Positions 44,890-55,828 of a stretch of DNA of 64,000 bases are shown here, in pieces (the first letter of the stretch is position 1; every line of letters starts with the position of its first letter). This DNA comes from Mesorhizobium wenxiniae (GTDB lineage: Bacteria; Pseudomonadota; Alphaproteobacteria; Rhizobiales; Rhizobiaceae), in assembly GCF_002284535.1 (NCBI RefSeq), contig NZ_NPKH01000011.1, positions 323,115 to 387,114 of the forward strand, given 5' to 3'. Below the pieces are notes generated by a model. That model was not told where the DNA came from, ran no database searches, and was given only the letters and a program-made list of their open reading frames with translations. Position numbers and translations under genes: made by a program.

Positions 44890-45693
44890 ATGGCACTTCA
44901 CATGAAGCTCAAATCATCCATCGCCGGCGTGCTGCTGCTCGCCGGCCTCGGACTTGCCACCCAGGCCGCCAATGCCGACGCGCTCGACGACATCACCACG
45001 GCCGGCGCGATCAATGTCGGCATTTTCTCCGACTTTCCGCCCTTCTCCTCGGCCAGTGCCGATATGAGCATCAAGGGCTATGACATCGACGTGGCGCAGT
45101 TCATCGCCGACCAGCTCAAGGTCAAGCTCAACTTGGTCAGCGTGACCGGGCAGAACCGCATCCCGTATCTTACCGACAAGCGCGTCGATATCCTGATGAG
45201 CGTCGGCTACTCCAAGGAACGCGAGCAGGTGATCGATTTCGCCGCCGCCTACGCACCCTACTATATCGCCGTCATCGGCCCGGCCGCGCTCAAGGTCGAA
45301 GGCAAGGACGACCTCGCCGACAAGTCGATCGCCGTCAACCGCGGCACGCTGGAAGATACGTCACTGACCGAGGCAGCACCCGCCTCGGCCGACATCCGCC
45401 GTTTCGACAACTACAACTCCGTCATCCAGGCCTTCATCTCGGGTCAGACCCAGCTGATGGTCGTCGGCAACGATGTCGGCGCCCAGGTGCTCGCCCGCCA
45501 GGAGGCACTGAAGCCGGAACAGAAGTTCCAGCTTCTCACCTCGCCCTCGCATATCGGCCTCAACAAGAACGAGGACCGCCTGAAGCAAGCGGTCAACGAC
45601 GCGGTCGCCAAGATGCTGGCCGACGGCAAGCTGGACGAAAGCTCGAAAGCCTGGCTCAAAACACCGCTCAATCCCGACAACCTCAAGGATTGA
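44890..45693 (+). CDS. Amino-acid-type ABC transporter substrate-binding protein
   Basis: A 267-residue periplasmic binding protein of family 3. The signal peptide is about residues 1-30 (ending AANADA). The mature start LDDITTAGAINVGIFSDFPPF, the MSIKGYDIDVAQFIAD motif and the DILMSVGYSKEREQVIDFAAAY motif are typical. It follows the ureohydrolase gene by 77 bases and probably binds the amine or guanidino substrate for it. AGGGGAA precedes the ATG. Confidence 0.9.
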   Translation: MALHMKLKSSIAGVLLLAGLGLATQAANADALDDITTAGAINVGIFSDFPPFSSASADMSIKGYDIDVAQFIADQLKVKLNLVSVTGQNRIPYLTDKRVDILMSVGYSKEREQVIDFAAAYAPYYIAVIGPAALKVEGKDDLADKSIAVNRGTLEDTSLTEAAPASADIRRFDNYNSVIQAFISGQTQLMVVGNDVGAQVLARQEALKPEQKFQLLTSPSHIGLNKNEDRLKQAVNDAVAKMLADGKLDESSKAWLKTPLNPDNLKD

Positions 45694-45715
45694 TCTCCGG
45701 GGGTAAGGACCTATC

Positions 45716-47023
45716 ATGGGCTACAGCCTCGACTTCGGCTGGCTTGCCGATGCGACAGGTGCGATCGCGCGCGGGGCGGCCATGACGATCCTGTTGATCG
45801 CCGTGACCACGCTCGCGGGAACATTCCTCAGCATCCTCGGTGCGGCAGGGCGGCGAAACGGCCCCTTGCTGCTCAAGCGAGCGATCGGCGTCTATGTCGA
45901 GGTGATGCGCAACACGCCGTTCCTGGTGCAGCTGTTCTTCATCTTCTTCGGGCTGCCCAGCATCGGCATAAGGCTGGATCCGCTGCTGGCCGCCATGCTG
46001 GCAATGACGCTCAACATGGCGGCCTACACGATCGAGATCGTCGGCGCCGGGCTCGACGCGGTGCCGCGCGGGCAGACGGAAGCAGCACTGGCGCTTGGGC
46101 TCAGGCCACGTCAGGTGTTCGTCAAGATCGTGCTGCCGCAGGCGCTCAAGGTGATCTATCCGGCGCTGACCAGCCAGATCATCATCATGATGCTGGAGTC
46201 CGCCGTGGTGTCGCAGATCGCGGTGCGCGAACTGACCTACGAGGCCGACATGCTGCAGGCGCGCACCTTCCGCGCATTCGAGACGTATTTCGTGGTGACG
46301 ATCGTATCTCCTTCTGTCGATGGGGCTGCGCCGGCTGCTGGTCAGCGGCGGCCGCCGCGCTCTGGGAGCCGGCGTGTCATGATCGAATTCACCTTCTGGG
46401 ATATTGTCCGAAACCTTGTGCTCGCCGCGCGCTGGACGGTGCTTCTGTCGCTGGCGGCTTTCGTCGGCGGCGGCGTGGTCGGGATGCTCGTGCTGTTCTT
46501 CCGGATCGCCAAGAATAAATGGGCGCAGCGGCTTGCATCGGGATACATCGCGCTTTTTCAGGGAACGCCGCTGCTCATGCAGCTCTTCCTGATGTTCTTC
46601 GGCCTGCCGATGCTGGGCTTGCGCATCGAACCGTGGACCGCCGCAGCGCTTGGCCTCACCTTTTTCGCCAGCGCCTATCTCGCCGAGATCTGGCGCGGCG
46701 GCGTCGATGCGCTGCCGCGCGGCCAGTGGGATGCCGGCGCCAGTCTCGGCCTCCACTATCTGCAGGAACTCCGGCTGATCATCCTGCCGCAGGCGTTCTC
46801 GATCACCCGTGCGCCGACTGTCGGTTTCCTGGTGCAGCTGATCAAGTCGACCGCGCTGACCTCGATCATCGGTTTCGAGGAACTGGTCAGGACATCCAAC
46901 GCGATCAACAATGCGACCTTCGAACCCTTCACCGTCTATGGGCTGGTGGCGCTGATCTTCTTCGTCATGTGTTTTCCGCTGACGCAATATGCACGCAGGC
47001 TTGAACGCGCCGCGGCCCGCTGA
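45716..47023 (+). CDS. Two amino-acid ABC permeases fused in one frame by an apparent frameshift
   Basis: The 435-residue frame contains two complete HisM-type permease cores. The first is at 1-197 (coupling loop PRGQTEAALALGLRPRQV) and the second at 222-435 (PRGQWDAGASLGLHYLQ). At 46304, just after a VVTI stretch near the end of permease 1, one extra base (or two lost) moves translation out of frame. The other frame from 46305 reads YLLLSMGLRRLLVSGGRRAL and ends in a TGA at 46380-46382 that overlaps the ATG of permease 2 (ATGA). So the ancestral state was two overlapping genes. Residues 198-221 of the fusion are out-of-frame translation. No ATPase gene follows. Confidence 0.75.
   Translation: MGYSLDFGWLADATGAIARGAAMTILLIAVTTLAGTFLSILGAAGRRNGPLLLKRAIGVYVEVMRNTPFLVQLFFIFFGLPSIGIRLDPLLAAMLAMTLNMAAYTIEIVGAGLDAVPRGQTEAALALGLRPRQVFVKIVLPQALKVIYPALTSQIIIMMLESAVVSQIAVRELTYEADMLQARTFRAFETYFVVTIVSPSVDGAAPAAGQRRPPRSGSRRVMIEFTFWDIVRNLVLAARWTVLLSLAAFVGGGVVGMLVLFFRIAKNKWAQRLASGYIALFQGTPLLMQLFLMFFGLPMLGLRIEPWTAAALGLTFFASAYLAEIWRGGVDALPRGQWDAGASLGLHYLQELRLIILPQAFSITRAPTVGFLVQLIKSTALTSIIGFEELVRTSNAINNATFEPFTVYGLVALIFFVMCFPLTQYARRLERAAAR
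46379..47023 (+). CDS. Second amino-acid ABC permease (internal start within the fused frame)
   Basis: The 214-residue permease that would start at its own ATG (46379), with GGGAG about ten bases upstream. It has about five helices and the coupling loop PRGQWDAGASLGLHY. If the upstream frameshift is a sequencing artefact, this is the true gene. If it is real, this start may still be used alongside the fused protein. Confidence 0.55.
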   Translation: MIEFTFWDIVRNLVLAARWTVLLSLAAFVGGGVVGMLVLFFRIAKNKWAQRLASGYIALFQGTPLLMQLFLMFFGLPMLGLRIEPWTAAALGLTFFASAYLAEIWRGGVDALPRGQWDAGASLGLHYLQELRLIILPQAFSITRAPTVGFLVQLIKSTALTSIIGFEELVRTSNAINNATFEPFTVYGLVALIFFVMCFPLTQYARRLERAAAR

Positions 47024-47053
47024 GCCGCACCGGTCGACCGTCGGGATTCTGCT

Positions 47054-48457
47054 TCAATGCCCAAAGGAGAGCGGCGGCGCGATCCTGTCGCGCCGCAGCC
47101 AGCGGGCCAGAAGCAGCGCCGCCACCACCGCCAACCCCAACGACAGGCCGATCCAGATGCCGACGCCGTCGAGCCCGGAATAGAAGGCCAGCAGCACGCC
47201 GAGCGGCAGGCCGATACCCCAATAGCCGATCGCTGCATAGATCATCGGCACCTTGGTGTCGTGCAGGCCGCGCAACATGCCGGCGGCAACCGCCTGCGCG
47301 CCGTCGAAAATCTGGAACAGCGCGGCAAAGGCCAGGAACGACACGGCAAGCCCGATCACCCTGGCATTGGCCGGTTCACCAAGATCGATGAAGGCGCTGA
47401 TCAGCAGCTGCGGCCACAGGATCATCACCAGCCCCATCAGCGCCATGAACGAGACGCCGATGACAAAGGCGGTCCAGCCGGCGCGGGAAACCCCTTCCGG
47501 ATTGCCGGCGCCATGGGCGAGCCCGACACGCACCGTCGCCGCCTGGTTGAGGCCGAGCGGCACCATGAAGCTGATCGAGGCGATCTGGATGGCGATGGCA
47601 TGCGCTGCAAGCGAGGCAGCGTCGATCAGCCCCATGAGAAGGGCTGCCGCGTTGAAGATCGTCACCTCGAAGGCGAGCAGGCCGGCGATCGGCAGGCCGA
47701 GCCGCAGCAGGCCCTTGAAGCGCGGCCAGTCGGCCCGCCAGAAGCGCCCGAACAGCTGGTAGCGGCGAAACTTCGGCTCAAGCATCACCACCGCCGCCAT
47801 GCCGACGAACATCAGCGTGCTGGACAGCGTGGTGGCGAGGCCGGAGCCGGCGATGCCCATCGAAGGAGCGCCGAGATTGCCGAACATGAACACCCAGTTG
47901 AAGAAGACATTGCAGGCGACGGCAACGAAGACGATGACCAGCGCCCAACCCGGCCGCTCCAGCGCCGAGATAAACGAGCGCAGGACGATATAGCCGTAGA
48001 AGGGCAGCACCGCCCATTCGAGCCAGCGCAGATAGATGCCGGCCTGATGTGCCAGCGCCGGTTCCTGACCCATGGCCAGCAACACGGCCTCGCCGTACCA
48101 GAGAAATATCCAGATCGGGATTGAGATGAGGATCGCCAGCCACAGGCCCTGCCGCACGGTGCGGCGCAGATCGCGCACGGAATGGCGACGGCGGCCGAGT
48201 TCCGTGGCGATCATCGGCGAGGTCGCCAGCATCAGGCCGAGCCCGAAGATCAGCGGCATGAAATAGAGGTTGGCGCCGAGCGCGCCGCTGGCCAATGTGT
48301 CCGGACCCAGCCGCCCCATCATCATGACATCGGTGGCGGTCATCGCGGTCTGGCCGAGATTGGTGAGCACCATCGGCCAGGCGAGCGCCAGCGTCGCCCT
48401 GATTTCCTGACGCCAAAGATTTTCCGGCGCGCGAGCGCCGGCTTCGATCGCAGACAT
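47054..48457 (-). CDS. MATE family efflux transporter (NorM type)
   Basis: A 467-residue protein with 12 membrane helices in two related halves, typical of NorM-type multidrug/cation antiporters. LAWPMVLTNLGQTAMTATDVMMMGRLG at the N terminus and the corresponding LRLGLPIAGLLAFEVTIFNAAALLMG near residue 250 mark the start of each half. The substrate is unknown. It is convergent with the permease genes. Confidence 0.92.
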   Translation of the reverse strand: MSAIEAGARAPENLWRQEIRATLALAWPMVLTNLGQTAMTATDVMMMGRLGPDTLASGALGANLYFMPLIFGLGLMLATSPMIATELGRRRHSVRDLRRTVRQGLWLAILISIPIWIFLWYGEAVLLAMGQEPALAHQAGIYLRWLEWAVLPFYGYIVLRSFISALERPGWALVIVFVAVACNVFFNWVFMFGNLGAPSMGIAGSGLATTLSSTLMFVGMAAVVMLEPKFRRYQLFGRFWRADWPRFKGLLRLGLPIAGLLAFEVTIFNAAALLMGLIDAASLAAHAIAIQIASISFMVPLGLNQAATVRVGLAHGAGNPEGVSRAGWTAFVIGVSFMALMGLVMILWPQLLISAFIDLGEPANARVIGLAVSFLAFAALFQIFDGAQAVAAGMLRGLHDTKVPMIYAAIGYWGIGLPLGVLLAFYSGLDGVGIWIGLSLGLAVVAALLLARWLRRDRIAPPLSFGH

Positions 48458-48732
48458 TTTTCGCCTATCCGATTGCGGCGCGTCGGCAAAAAGGCCGGAA
48501 GCCGCGTCTCAGCGCGGAAAATAGCCGTGATCGGCCCGGATTCCGCATTAACAGCCCGGCTTGTCTACGAAATGGGCAGCTATGGCAAGAGGCTGACTCA
48601 GAGGAAAGAGTTGAGCCAGCGCGTACGGTCTCATTCCCGCTTGTTTGGAGAGAGCGCAGAAGCCGCTATGGTTGCGTCGCTGACTGACCTGAAGAGCAGG
48701 CATGATATCAGATTCCATCGAAAGGCATGCGG

Positions 48733-49311
48733 ATGAGCGCGTTTCCCGAAATCTATCTGGTTCGGCATGGCGAGACGGAATGGAGCGCCTCCGGAAAGCA
48801 CACCGGCCTGACCGACATACCGCTGACGCCTGCCGGCGAGGAGGCCGCCGGGCGGGTCGCTGAGCGGTTGCAGGGCCTTTCGTTCCAGGCTGTCTGGTCG
48901 AGCCCGTCGCAGCGCGCCTTCAAGACTTGTACGCTGGCCGGCTTCGGTTCGGCCGGCGTGAAGAAGGCCGATCTGGCGGAATGGGATTACGGCGCTTACG
49001 AGGGGCTGACCACAAAGCAGATCCTCATCGAACGCCCCGGCTGGCGTCTGTTTCGCGACCGCTGCCCTGATGGCGAGGCGGCAGAGGACGTCGGCGCAAG
49101 GGCGGATCGGATCATCGACGAGCTGCGTGGCGTCAACGGCAATGTCCTGGTGTTTTCAAGCTCTCATTTCCTGCGGGTGCTGGCTACGCGCTGGCTCGGC
49201 CTGCCGCCGCAAAATGGAGCTCTGTTCGTGCTGGATACCGCCAGCACAAGCGTACTCGGCTATGAGCACGACATTAGCGAACCAATTATCCGGCGCTGGA
49301 ACCAGAGATAG
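48733..49311 (+). CDS. Histidine phosphatase family protein
   Basis: A 192-residue phosphoglycerate-mutase-like phosphatase. The catalytic RHGETEW motif is at about residues 11-17 and the second histidine is in SSSHFLRVLATRW. WDYGAYEGLTT supplies the acidic residue region. It is a probable small-molecule phosphatase with unknown substrate. The ATG at 48733 is preferred since GAAAGG is seven bases upstream; the ATG at 48727 is too close to it. Confidence 0.87.
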   Translation: MSAFPEIYLVRHGETEWSASGKHTGLTDIPLTPAGEEAAGRVAERLQGLSFQAVWSSPSQRAFKTCTLAGFGSAGVKKADLAEWDYGAYEGLTTKQILIERPGWRLFRDRCPDGEAAEDVGARADRIIDELRGVNGNVLVFSSSHFLRVLATRWLGLPPQNGALFVLDTASTSVLGYEHDISEPIIRRWNQR

Positions 49312-49337
49312 CAGACGCTTTAAAGGCTTGTTCGCGT

Positions 49338-50924
49338 CTATCTGATTGCGTCCAGCGCCTGCCTCTGCCGGTGCATCTCCAAAAACACACGATAGTCGCG
49401 GTCGAACCGGCCGGCGGCCGCCGAATTGGGCTCTCGCGTCTTGCCGCCTTGCTGCATGGCGACACAGGCGGCGTTCAAATCGGGAAAAAGGCCGGCGGCG
49501 GTGGCGGCGATCATGCCGGTGCCGAGCAGCACCGCCTCGTCGGCCAGCGGCTCGACCACCGTGCAGCCGGTGGCGTCGGCATAAAGCTCCATCAGCAGCG
49601 GGTTCTTGGTGTGGCCGCCGGTGACATGCAGCGTGTCGATCAGATAGCCGTTCTCGTTCAGGGCTTCCAGCACATGCCGCACGCCTAGCGCAATGCTTAC
49701 GGCGGTACGCCAATAGAGCTTGCACAAGCTGTCGAAGGAGGAATCCAGCGTCAGCCCGCTGATGACGCCGACGGCATGCGGGTCGGCGAGCGGCGAGCGG
49801 TTGCCGTGGAAATCCGGAAGCAAATACAGCCTTCCGGCAAGGTTCTCGCCCTCGACGGTGCGCAGTTCGGCAACGCGCCGAGCGATCCTGGCGTGCATGG
49901 CGGCATCCGGCTCACCGCCGGCGCCGTGCCAGCGGATGATGTGATCGAGCAGCGCGCCGGTGGCCGACTGGCCGCCTTCCGACAGCCAAAGGCTGGGCAG
50001 CGCTGCGCCATAATACGGGCCCCAGACGCCGGCAAAGGGTTGCGGGTCGGGCGACATCGCCATGACGCAGCTCGAGGTGCCGGCGATCAGCGCCAGATGC
50101 CGGCCGATGTTGGTTTCATCGCCGGCAAAGCCGCCGAGCACGCCGAGCGCGCCGGCGTAGGCGTCGATGACGCCGGCGCCGACCCGGCATTTTTCGGTCA
50201 GGCCAAGCTCAGCCGCAGCTTCCGCACTCAGCCGGCCGAGATCGGCGCCCACCGGGCTGGCCTTGTCAGGCAGATTGCCATGCTCGAAGAGATCGCCGAG
50301 CCCGACCGCTTCGAAGAAGTCGTGCCGCCAGCCGGTCTCTTCATGCGCCAGATAGGTCCATTTGGCGGTCAGCGTGCATTGCGAGCGGGCGAGCGAACCG
50401 GTCGCCTTCCAACTGAGAAAGTCGGCTAGGTCGAATAGATAGCCGGCTTCGTTCCATGTCCCGGGCAGGTTGCGCTTCAGCCACATCAGCTTCGGCGTCT
50501 CCATTTCGGGCGACATGACGCCGCCGATATAGTCGAGCACGGCATGGCGGCTTTCGGTGCATTCATCGGCCTCGGCAATGGCGCGGTGATCGAGCCAGAC
50601 GATGGTGTCCCAGCGCCTGTCGCCCGACACCGAGACGCTGAGCTGGCCACCATCCCTGCCCCGCACCACCAGCGAGCAAGTGGCGTCGAAGGAGACGCCA
50701 ACGATATCCTCCGCTGCCACGCCGGCTTTTTCGCGGGCCGCGCGCACGGCAATACAGACCGCCGACCAGATATCCTGCGAATCGTGCTCGGCGTGATCGG
50801 CCTTCGGCCGGTTCATGACGATCGGGTGCTCGGCGCGGCCGAGCAAGGTGCCTCCGGTGTCGAGAATGCCCGCACGGGCGCTCCCGGTGCCGACATCGAC
50901 CGCGCAAACGAAACTTTTCGTCAA
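49338..50924 (-). CDS. FGGY-family carbohydrate kinase (D-ribulokinase-like)
   Basis: A 528-residue sugar kinase of the ribulokinase-like FGGY subgroup. The N-terminal phosphate-binding segment is VDVGTGSARAGILD, DATCSLVV follows, and the C-terminal ATP-binding region has HVTGGHTKNPLLMELYADATG. It is last in the polyol operon, overlapping the HAD gene by four bases. Oxidation of a polyol by the two dehydrogenases would give a ketose for this kinase; D-ribulose or D-xylulose are possible, and fructose is less typical of the subgroup. Confidence 0.85.
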   Translation of the reverse strand: MTKSFVCAVDVGTGSARAGILDTGGTLLGRAEHPIVMNRPKADHAEHDSQDIWSAVCIAVRAAREKAGVAAEDIVGVSFDATCSLVVRGRDGGQLSVSVSGDRRWDTIVWLDHRAIAEADECTESRHAVLDYIGGVMSPEMETPKLMWLKRNLPGTWNEAGYLFDLADFLSWKATGSLARSQCTLTAKWTYLAHEETGWRHDFFEAVGLGDLFEHGNLPDKASPVGADLGRLSAEAAAELGLTEKCRVGAGVIDAYAGALGVLGGFAGDETNIGRHLALIAGTSSCVMAMSPDPQPFAGVWGPYYGAALPSLWLSEGGQSATGALLDHIIRWHGAGGEPDAAMHARIARRVAELRTVEGENLAGRLYLLPDFHGNRSPLADPHAVGVISGLTLDSSFDSLCKLYWRTAVSIALGVRHVLEALNENGYLIDTLHVTGGHTKNPLLMELYADATGCTVVEPLADEAVLLGTGMIAATAAGLFPDLNAACVAMQQGGKTREPNSAAAGRFDRDYRVFLEMHRQRQALDAIR

Positions 50925-51610
50925 GGTGTTCTTGCTCTCGCTCCCAGGCCTGCAATCAGATCGGGCAATTGCAGCATGTCAGCGAATATAAAGTCCGGTT
51001 CACTCGACGCAAGCCGCGCTTTCAGTGCCGGGTTGCCCGCGTGCGAGCCGCCGGTGAAGGCAAGGACGCGCATGCCCGCCGCCCGTGCCGCCGCGACGCC
51101 GGCGGGGCTGTCCTCGACGACGAGACAATTTTGCGGGATCGCTCCCATGTTGGCGGCTGCATGGAGAAAAAGGTCCGGCGCCGGCTTGCCCCGCGCCACC
51201 ATGGCGGCGCTGAACAGATGCGGCTCGAGCAGCCCGAGCAGCCCGGTGACGTCGAGCGCATAGCGGATGCGGTCCAGCGTGCCGGAGGAAGCAACGCAGC
51301 ATGGCATGGCGAGCCTCGGCAGAACCTGCCCGATCCCGGGAATCGGTTTCAGCTCCTCGCGAAATTTGCGCATCAGCTCGACGCGCATCTCGCTCAGGTG
51401 CTGGTCGGTGATATCAAGTCCGAAGTCGCGGCCGAGAATTTCGCGGACGTTGTTCATGCTCTTGCCGAGGAAATGCTCATAGGCGGCGTCCTCGCTGACA
51501 CTGCCGCCGGCGAGCGTGATCATGCTAAGCAGCGCCGAAACGGACAGCCCCTCGCTGTCGACCAGCACGCCGTCGCAGTCGAAAATGACCAGGTCAGGCG
51601 TCATGGGCAT
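50921..51610 (-). CDS. HAD-family phosphatase/phosphoglucomutase-like hydrolase
   Basis: A 229-residue HAD protein with motif I FDCDGVLVDSE, motif II VASSG, the lysine in ARGKPAPDLF and motif III VVEDSPAGVAAARAAG. This pattern fits the beta-phosphoglucomutase/GS1-like group. It is ten bases after the mannitol dehydrogenase gene and overlaps the kinase gene, so it probably acts on a phosphorylated sugar from the pathway. ATGs at 51610 and 51604 are both possible starts, with no strong ribosome binding site. Confidence 0.85.
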   Translation of the reverse strand: MPMTPDLVIFDCDGVLVDSEGLSVSALLSMITLAGGSVSEDAAYEHFLGKSMNNVREILGRDFGLDITDQHLSEMRVELMRKFREELKPIPGIGQVLPRLAMPCCVASSGTLDRIRYALDVTGLLGLLEPHLFSAAMVARGKPAPDLFLHAAANMGAIPQNCLVVEDSPAGVAAARAAGMRVLAFTGGSHAGNPALKARLASSEPDFIFADMLQLPDLIAGLGARARTP

Positions 51611-51620
51611 TGAGCCGATC

Positions 51621-53099
<1,479 letters not shown>

Positions 53100-53106
53100 C
53101 TGCTTT

Positions 53107-53168
53107 ACCCTTTAGCGGGACGGCTCTTCCCCCCGGTGGAGGAGACGGGGAGAAGAGCGCCTTCGCCC
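53107..53168. repeat. Short C/G-rich hairpin between sorbitol and mannitol dehydrogenase genes
   Basis: Imperfect inverted repeat CTCTTCCCC...GGGGAGAAGAG with one bulge and about 14 bases of loop. It resembles the C/T-rich hairpins of the element at 25026 and may tune downstream expression. Weak evidence. Confidence 0.4.
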
Positions 53169-53170
53169 CC

Positions 53171-53941
53171 TCAACTCATCCACTGGCCGCCATCGACATT
53201 GTAGGTCTGGGCGACGATGTATTCGGCGTCGTCGCTGGCCAGGAACACCGCCATGCCGGTGAGGTCTTGCGCAGTGCCCATGCGGCCATAGGGCACGGCT
53301 TCGCCGACCAGCCTCTTCTTCTCGCCCTTCGGCCGGTTCTCGTATTTGGCGAACAGGGCATCGACATGGTCCCAGTGCTCGCCGTCGACGACGCCCGGCG
53401 CGATGGCGTTGACGTTGATGCGGTGCTTGATCAGGTCGAGTCCCGCCGACTGAGTGAGCGAGATAACGGCGGCCTTGGTAGCGCAATAGACGGCGACCAG
53501 CGCCTCGCCGCGGCGCCCGGCCTGGCTCGCCATGTTGATGATCTTGCCGCCCCGACCAGCCGCGATCATCGAGCGGGCGGCGGCCTGCAGCATGAACAGC
53601 GTGCCCGCGACATTGACGGAAAACAATCTGTCGTAGCTCGCCTTGGTGATCTCGACGATCGGCGCCAGGTCGAACAGAGCGGCGTTGTTGATCAGAATAT
53701 CCAGCCGGTCGGCCCTTGTCTCGACCGCCTTGACCGCCGCCTCGATCGAAGCGAGGTCGGTGACGTCCAGTTTCACGGCGTAAGCGTTGCCGCCGATCTC
53801 CGAAGCGGTCTTTTCGGCGGCTTCGAGATTGATGTCGCCGATGGCGACCATGGCGCCCTCGCGGACATAGGCTTCGGCGAACGCCCTGCCGATGCCGCGC
53901 GCCGACCCGGTGATCAGCGCCGATTTACCCTTCAGCCTCAT
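53171..53941 (-). CDS. smoS: Sorbitol (L-iditol) dehydrogenase, short-chain type
   Basis: A 256-residue SDR. The cofactor motif is TGSARGIG (about 10-17), Asp near IGDINLE selects NAD, and the catalytic YxxxK is YCATK, with NMASQAG carrying Ser. The length and sequence style match SmoS, which oxidises sorbitol to fructose and galactitol to tagatose. The ATG at 53941 overlaps the ATPase gene's stop (ATGA). The longer frame to 54133 lies in the ATPase gene and is rejected. Confidence 0.9.
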   Translation of the reverse strand: MRLKGKSALITGSARGIGRAFAEAYVREGAMVAIGDINLEAAEKTASEIGGNAYAVKLDVTDLASIEAAVKAVETRADRLDILINNAALFDLAPIVEITKASYDRLFSVNVAGTLFMLQAAARSMIAAGRGGKIINMASQAGRRGEALVAVYCATKAAVISLTQSAGLDLIKHRINVNAIAPGVVDGEHWDHVDALFAKYENRPKGEKKRLVGEAVPYGRMGTAQDLTGMAVFLASDDAEYIVAQTYNVDGGQWMS

Positions 53942-54942
53942 TGCATCATCGCCTTTCCATCGGCGCCGAAGCGGTGCAGCTTGGTCTTGTCTGGCGTCAG
54001 ATAGATCGTGTCGCCGTGATGGGCGGCCAGTTCGCCGTCGGCGCGCACCGTCAGCGGTCCGACACCGTCGGCCTGCACGTGCAAAAGCGTGTCGGAGCCG
54101 AGATGCTCGGCGACGCCGACCGTGGCTTTCCATTCGCCTGAAGTCTTCGAGATGTTCATATGCTCGGGACGGATGCCGACGGTCTTGGCGCCATGTTTGG
54201 CCGCCGGCGCGCCTTCGATCAGGTTCATCTTGGGCGAACCGATGAAGCCGGCGACGAACAGGTTCTTCGGCGTCTTGTAGAGCTCCATCGGCGAGCCGAC
54301 CTGTTCGATGTTGCCGGCATTGAGCACGACGATCTTGTCGGCCATGGTCATCGCCTCGACCTGGTCGTGGGTGACGTAGATCATCGTCGTCTTGAGCTGA
54401 TGATGCAGCTCGCTGATCTCCAGCCGCATGGTGCCGCGCAGTGCTGCGTCGAGGTTGGACAAAGGTTCGTCGAACAGGAAAGCCGATGGCTGCCGTACGA
54501 TGGCGCGGCCGATGGCGACGCGCTGGCGCTGACCGCCGGAGAGCTGGCCGGGGCGGCGATCGAGATAGTTGGTGAGGTTCAGGATGCGCGCCGCGTCCTT
54601 CACCTTCCGATCGATGGTCGCCTGGTCCTCTCCCGCCATCTTCAGCGGGAAGGCGATGTTCTTGGCCACCGTCATGTGCGGGTAGAGCGCATAGGACTGG
54701 AACACCATGGCCAGCTTGCGCTTGGCTGGCGCCTCGCCGGTGACGTCGCGGCCGTCGATGTTGATGGTGCCGGCGGTGGTATCCTCCAACCCGGCGATCA
54801 GTCGCAGCAGCGTGGACTTGCCGCAGCCTGACGGGCCGACGAAGACAACGAACTCGCCGTTCTCGATGACCAGGTCGATGCCCGGAATGATGATCGTCGA
54901 CCCGAACGACTTGGAGACGTGCTTGAGCGTGATGTTTCCCAT
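53938..54942 (-). CDS. smoK: Polyol ABC transporter ATPase (SmoK/UgpC-type)
   Basis: A 334-residue ATPase. Walker A is GPSGCGKST (36-44), the signature is [14 protein letters not shown] and Walker B is [17 protein letters not shown]-terminal TOBE/OB regulatory domain spans about 240-334, as in MalK/UgpC. It energises the SmoEFG importer. GGGGAGG precedes the ATG. It overlaps the sorbitol dehydrogenase gene. Confidence 0.92.
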   Translation of the reverse strand: MGNITLKHVSKSFGSTIIIPGIDLVIENGEFVVFVGPSGCGKSTLLRLIAGLEDTTAGTINIDGRDVTGEAPAKRKLAMVFQSYALYPHMTVAKNIAFPLKMAGEDQATIDRKVKDAARILNLTNYLDRRPGQLSGGQRQRVAIGRAIVRQPSAFLFDEPLSNLDAALRGTMRLEISELHHQLKTTMIYVTHDQVEAMTMADKIVVLNAGNIEQVGSPMELYKTPKNLFVAGFIGSPKMNLIEGAPAAKHGAKTVGIRPEHMNISKTSGEWKATVGVAEHLGSDTLLHVQADGVGPLTVRADGELAAHHGDTIYLTPDKTKLHRFGADGKAMMQ

Positions 54943-54992
54943 GGTTTCCTCCCCGAGGGGTTATTTTTCGCCAGATGCTTCGAGCAACGTCG

Positions 54993-55817
54993 CTACTTCA
55001 CGGCACCAAATGTCAGGCCGCGCACCAGCTGCTTCTGGCTGAACCAGCCCATGATCAGGATCGGCGCGATCGCCAGCGTCGAGGCCGCCGACAGCTTGGC
55101 CCAGAACAACCCTTGAGGGCTTGAGAAGGAACTGATGAAGGCGGTGAGCGGGGCGGCCTCGGTGGTGGTCAGCCGGATCGTCCAGAACGCCTCGTTCCAT
55201 GCCAGGATGATGTTGAGCAGCATTGTCGAGGCGATGCCCGGCACAGCCATCGGCGTCAGCACATAGACGATCTCGTTCCAGAGCGATGCGCCATCCATGC
55301 GCGCCGCTTCCAGGATCTCGCCCGGGATTTCGCGGAAGTAGGTGTAGAGCATCCACACCACGATCGGCAGGTTGATCAGCATCAGCATGATCATCAGACC
55401 GATGCGGCTGTCGAGCAATCCGGTATCGCGGAAGATCAGGTAGATCGGGAACAGCACGGCAACGGCCGGCATCATTTTGGTGGAAAGCATCCACATCAGG
55501 ATGTCCTTGGTCCACTTGCCCGGCGAGAACGCCATCGACCATGCCGCCGGTATGGCGACGAGCAAAGCCAGGATAGTCGAGCCGACCGACAGGAACACGG
55601 AGTTGAGAAAGAACTTGAAGTAGCCGCTCTGCGCCTCGACCGCGGTATAGCTCTCCGTGGTTCCCGACGGAAACAGGTTGAAGCCCTGGATGGCCTCCTG
55701 CTCCGACTTGAACGAGGTGATGATCGTATAGAGGATCGGGAAGAAGATCAGCAGGGCGACGATCCAGGCGGCCGCGGTCGCAATCGTCTTGTGTTGGGTG
55801 CTGACTGCACGTGCCAT
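54993..55817 (-). CDS. smoG: Polyol ABC transporter permease (SmoG-like)
   Basis: A 274-residue permease of the MalG type with six helices. The coupling loop EAARMDGASLWNEIVYVLTPMAVPG contains the EAA motif. The typical start TIATAAAWIVALLIFFPILYTIITSFK is the first helix. GGGAGG precedes the ATG. Only 11 bases separate it from the upstream permease gene. Confidence 0.92.
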   Translation of the reverse strand: MARAVSTQHKTIATAAAWIVALLIFFPILYTIITSFKSEQEAIQGFNLFPSGTTESYTAVEAQSGYFKFFLNSVFLSVGSTILALLVAIPAAWSMAFSPGKWTKDILMWMLSTKMMPAVAVLFPIYLIFRDTGLLDSRIGLMIMLMLINLPIVVWMLYTYFREIPGEILEAARMDGASLWNEIVYVLTPMAVPGIASTMLLNIILAWNEAFWTIRLTTTEAAPLTAFISSFSSPQGLFWAKLSAASTLAIAPILIMGWFSQKQLVRGLTFGAVK

Positions 55818-55828
55818 CGTTTCCTCCC

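Noticed and set aside
53171..54133. Longer start for the sorbitol dehydrogenase
   Set aside because: The extra 64 codons are smoK DNA in another frame; the ATGA overlap at 53938-53941 gives the right start.
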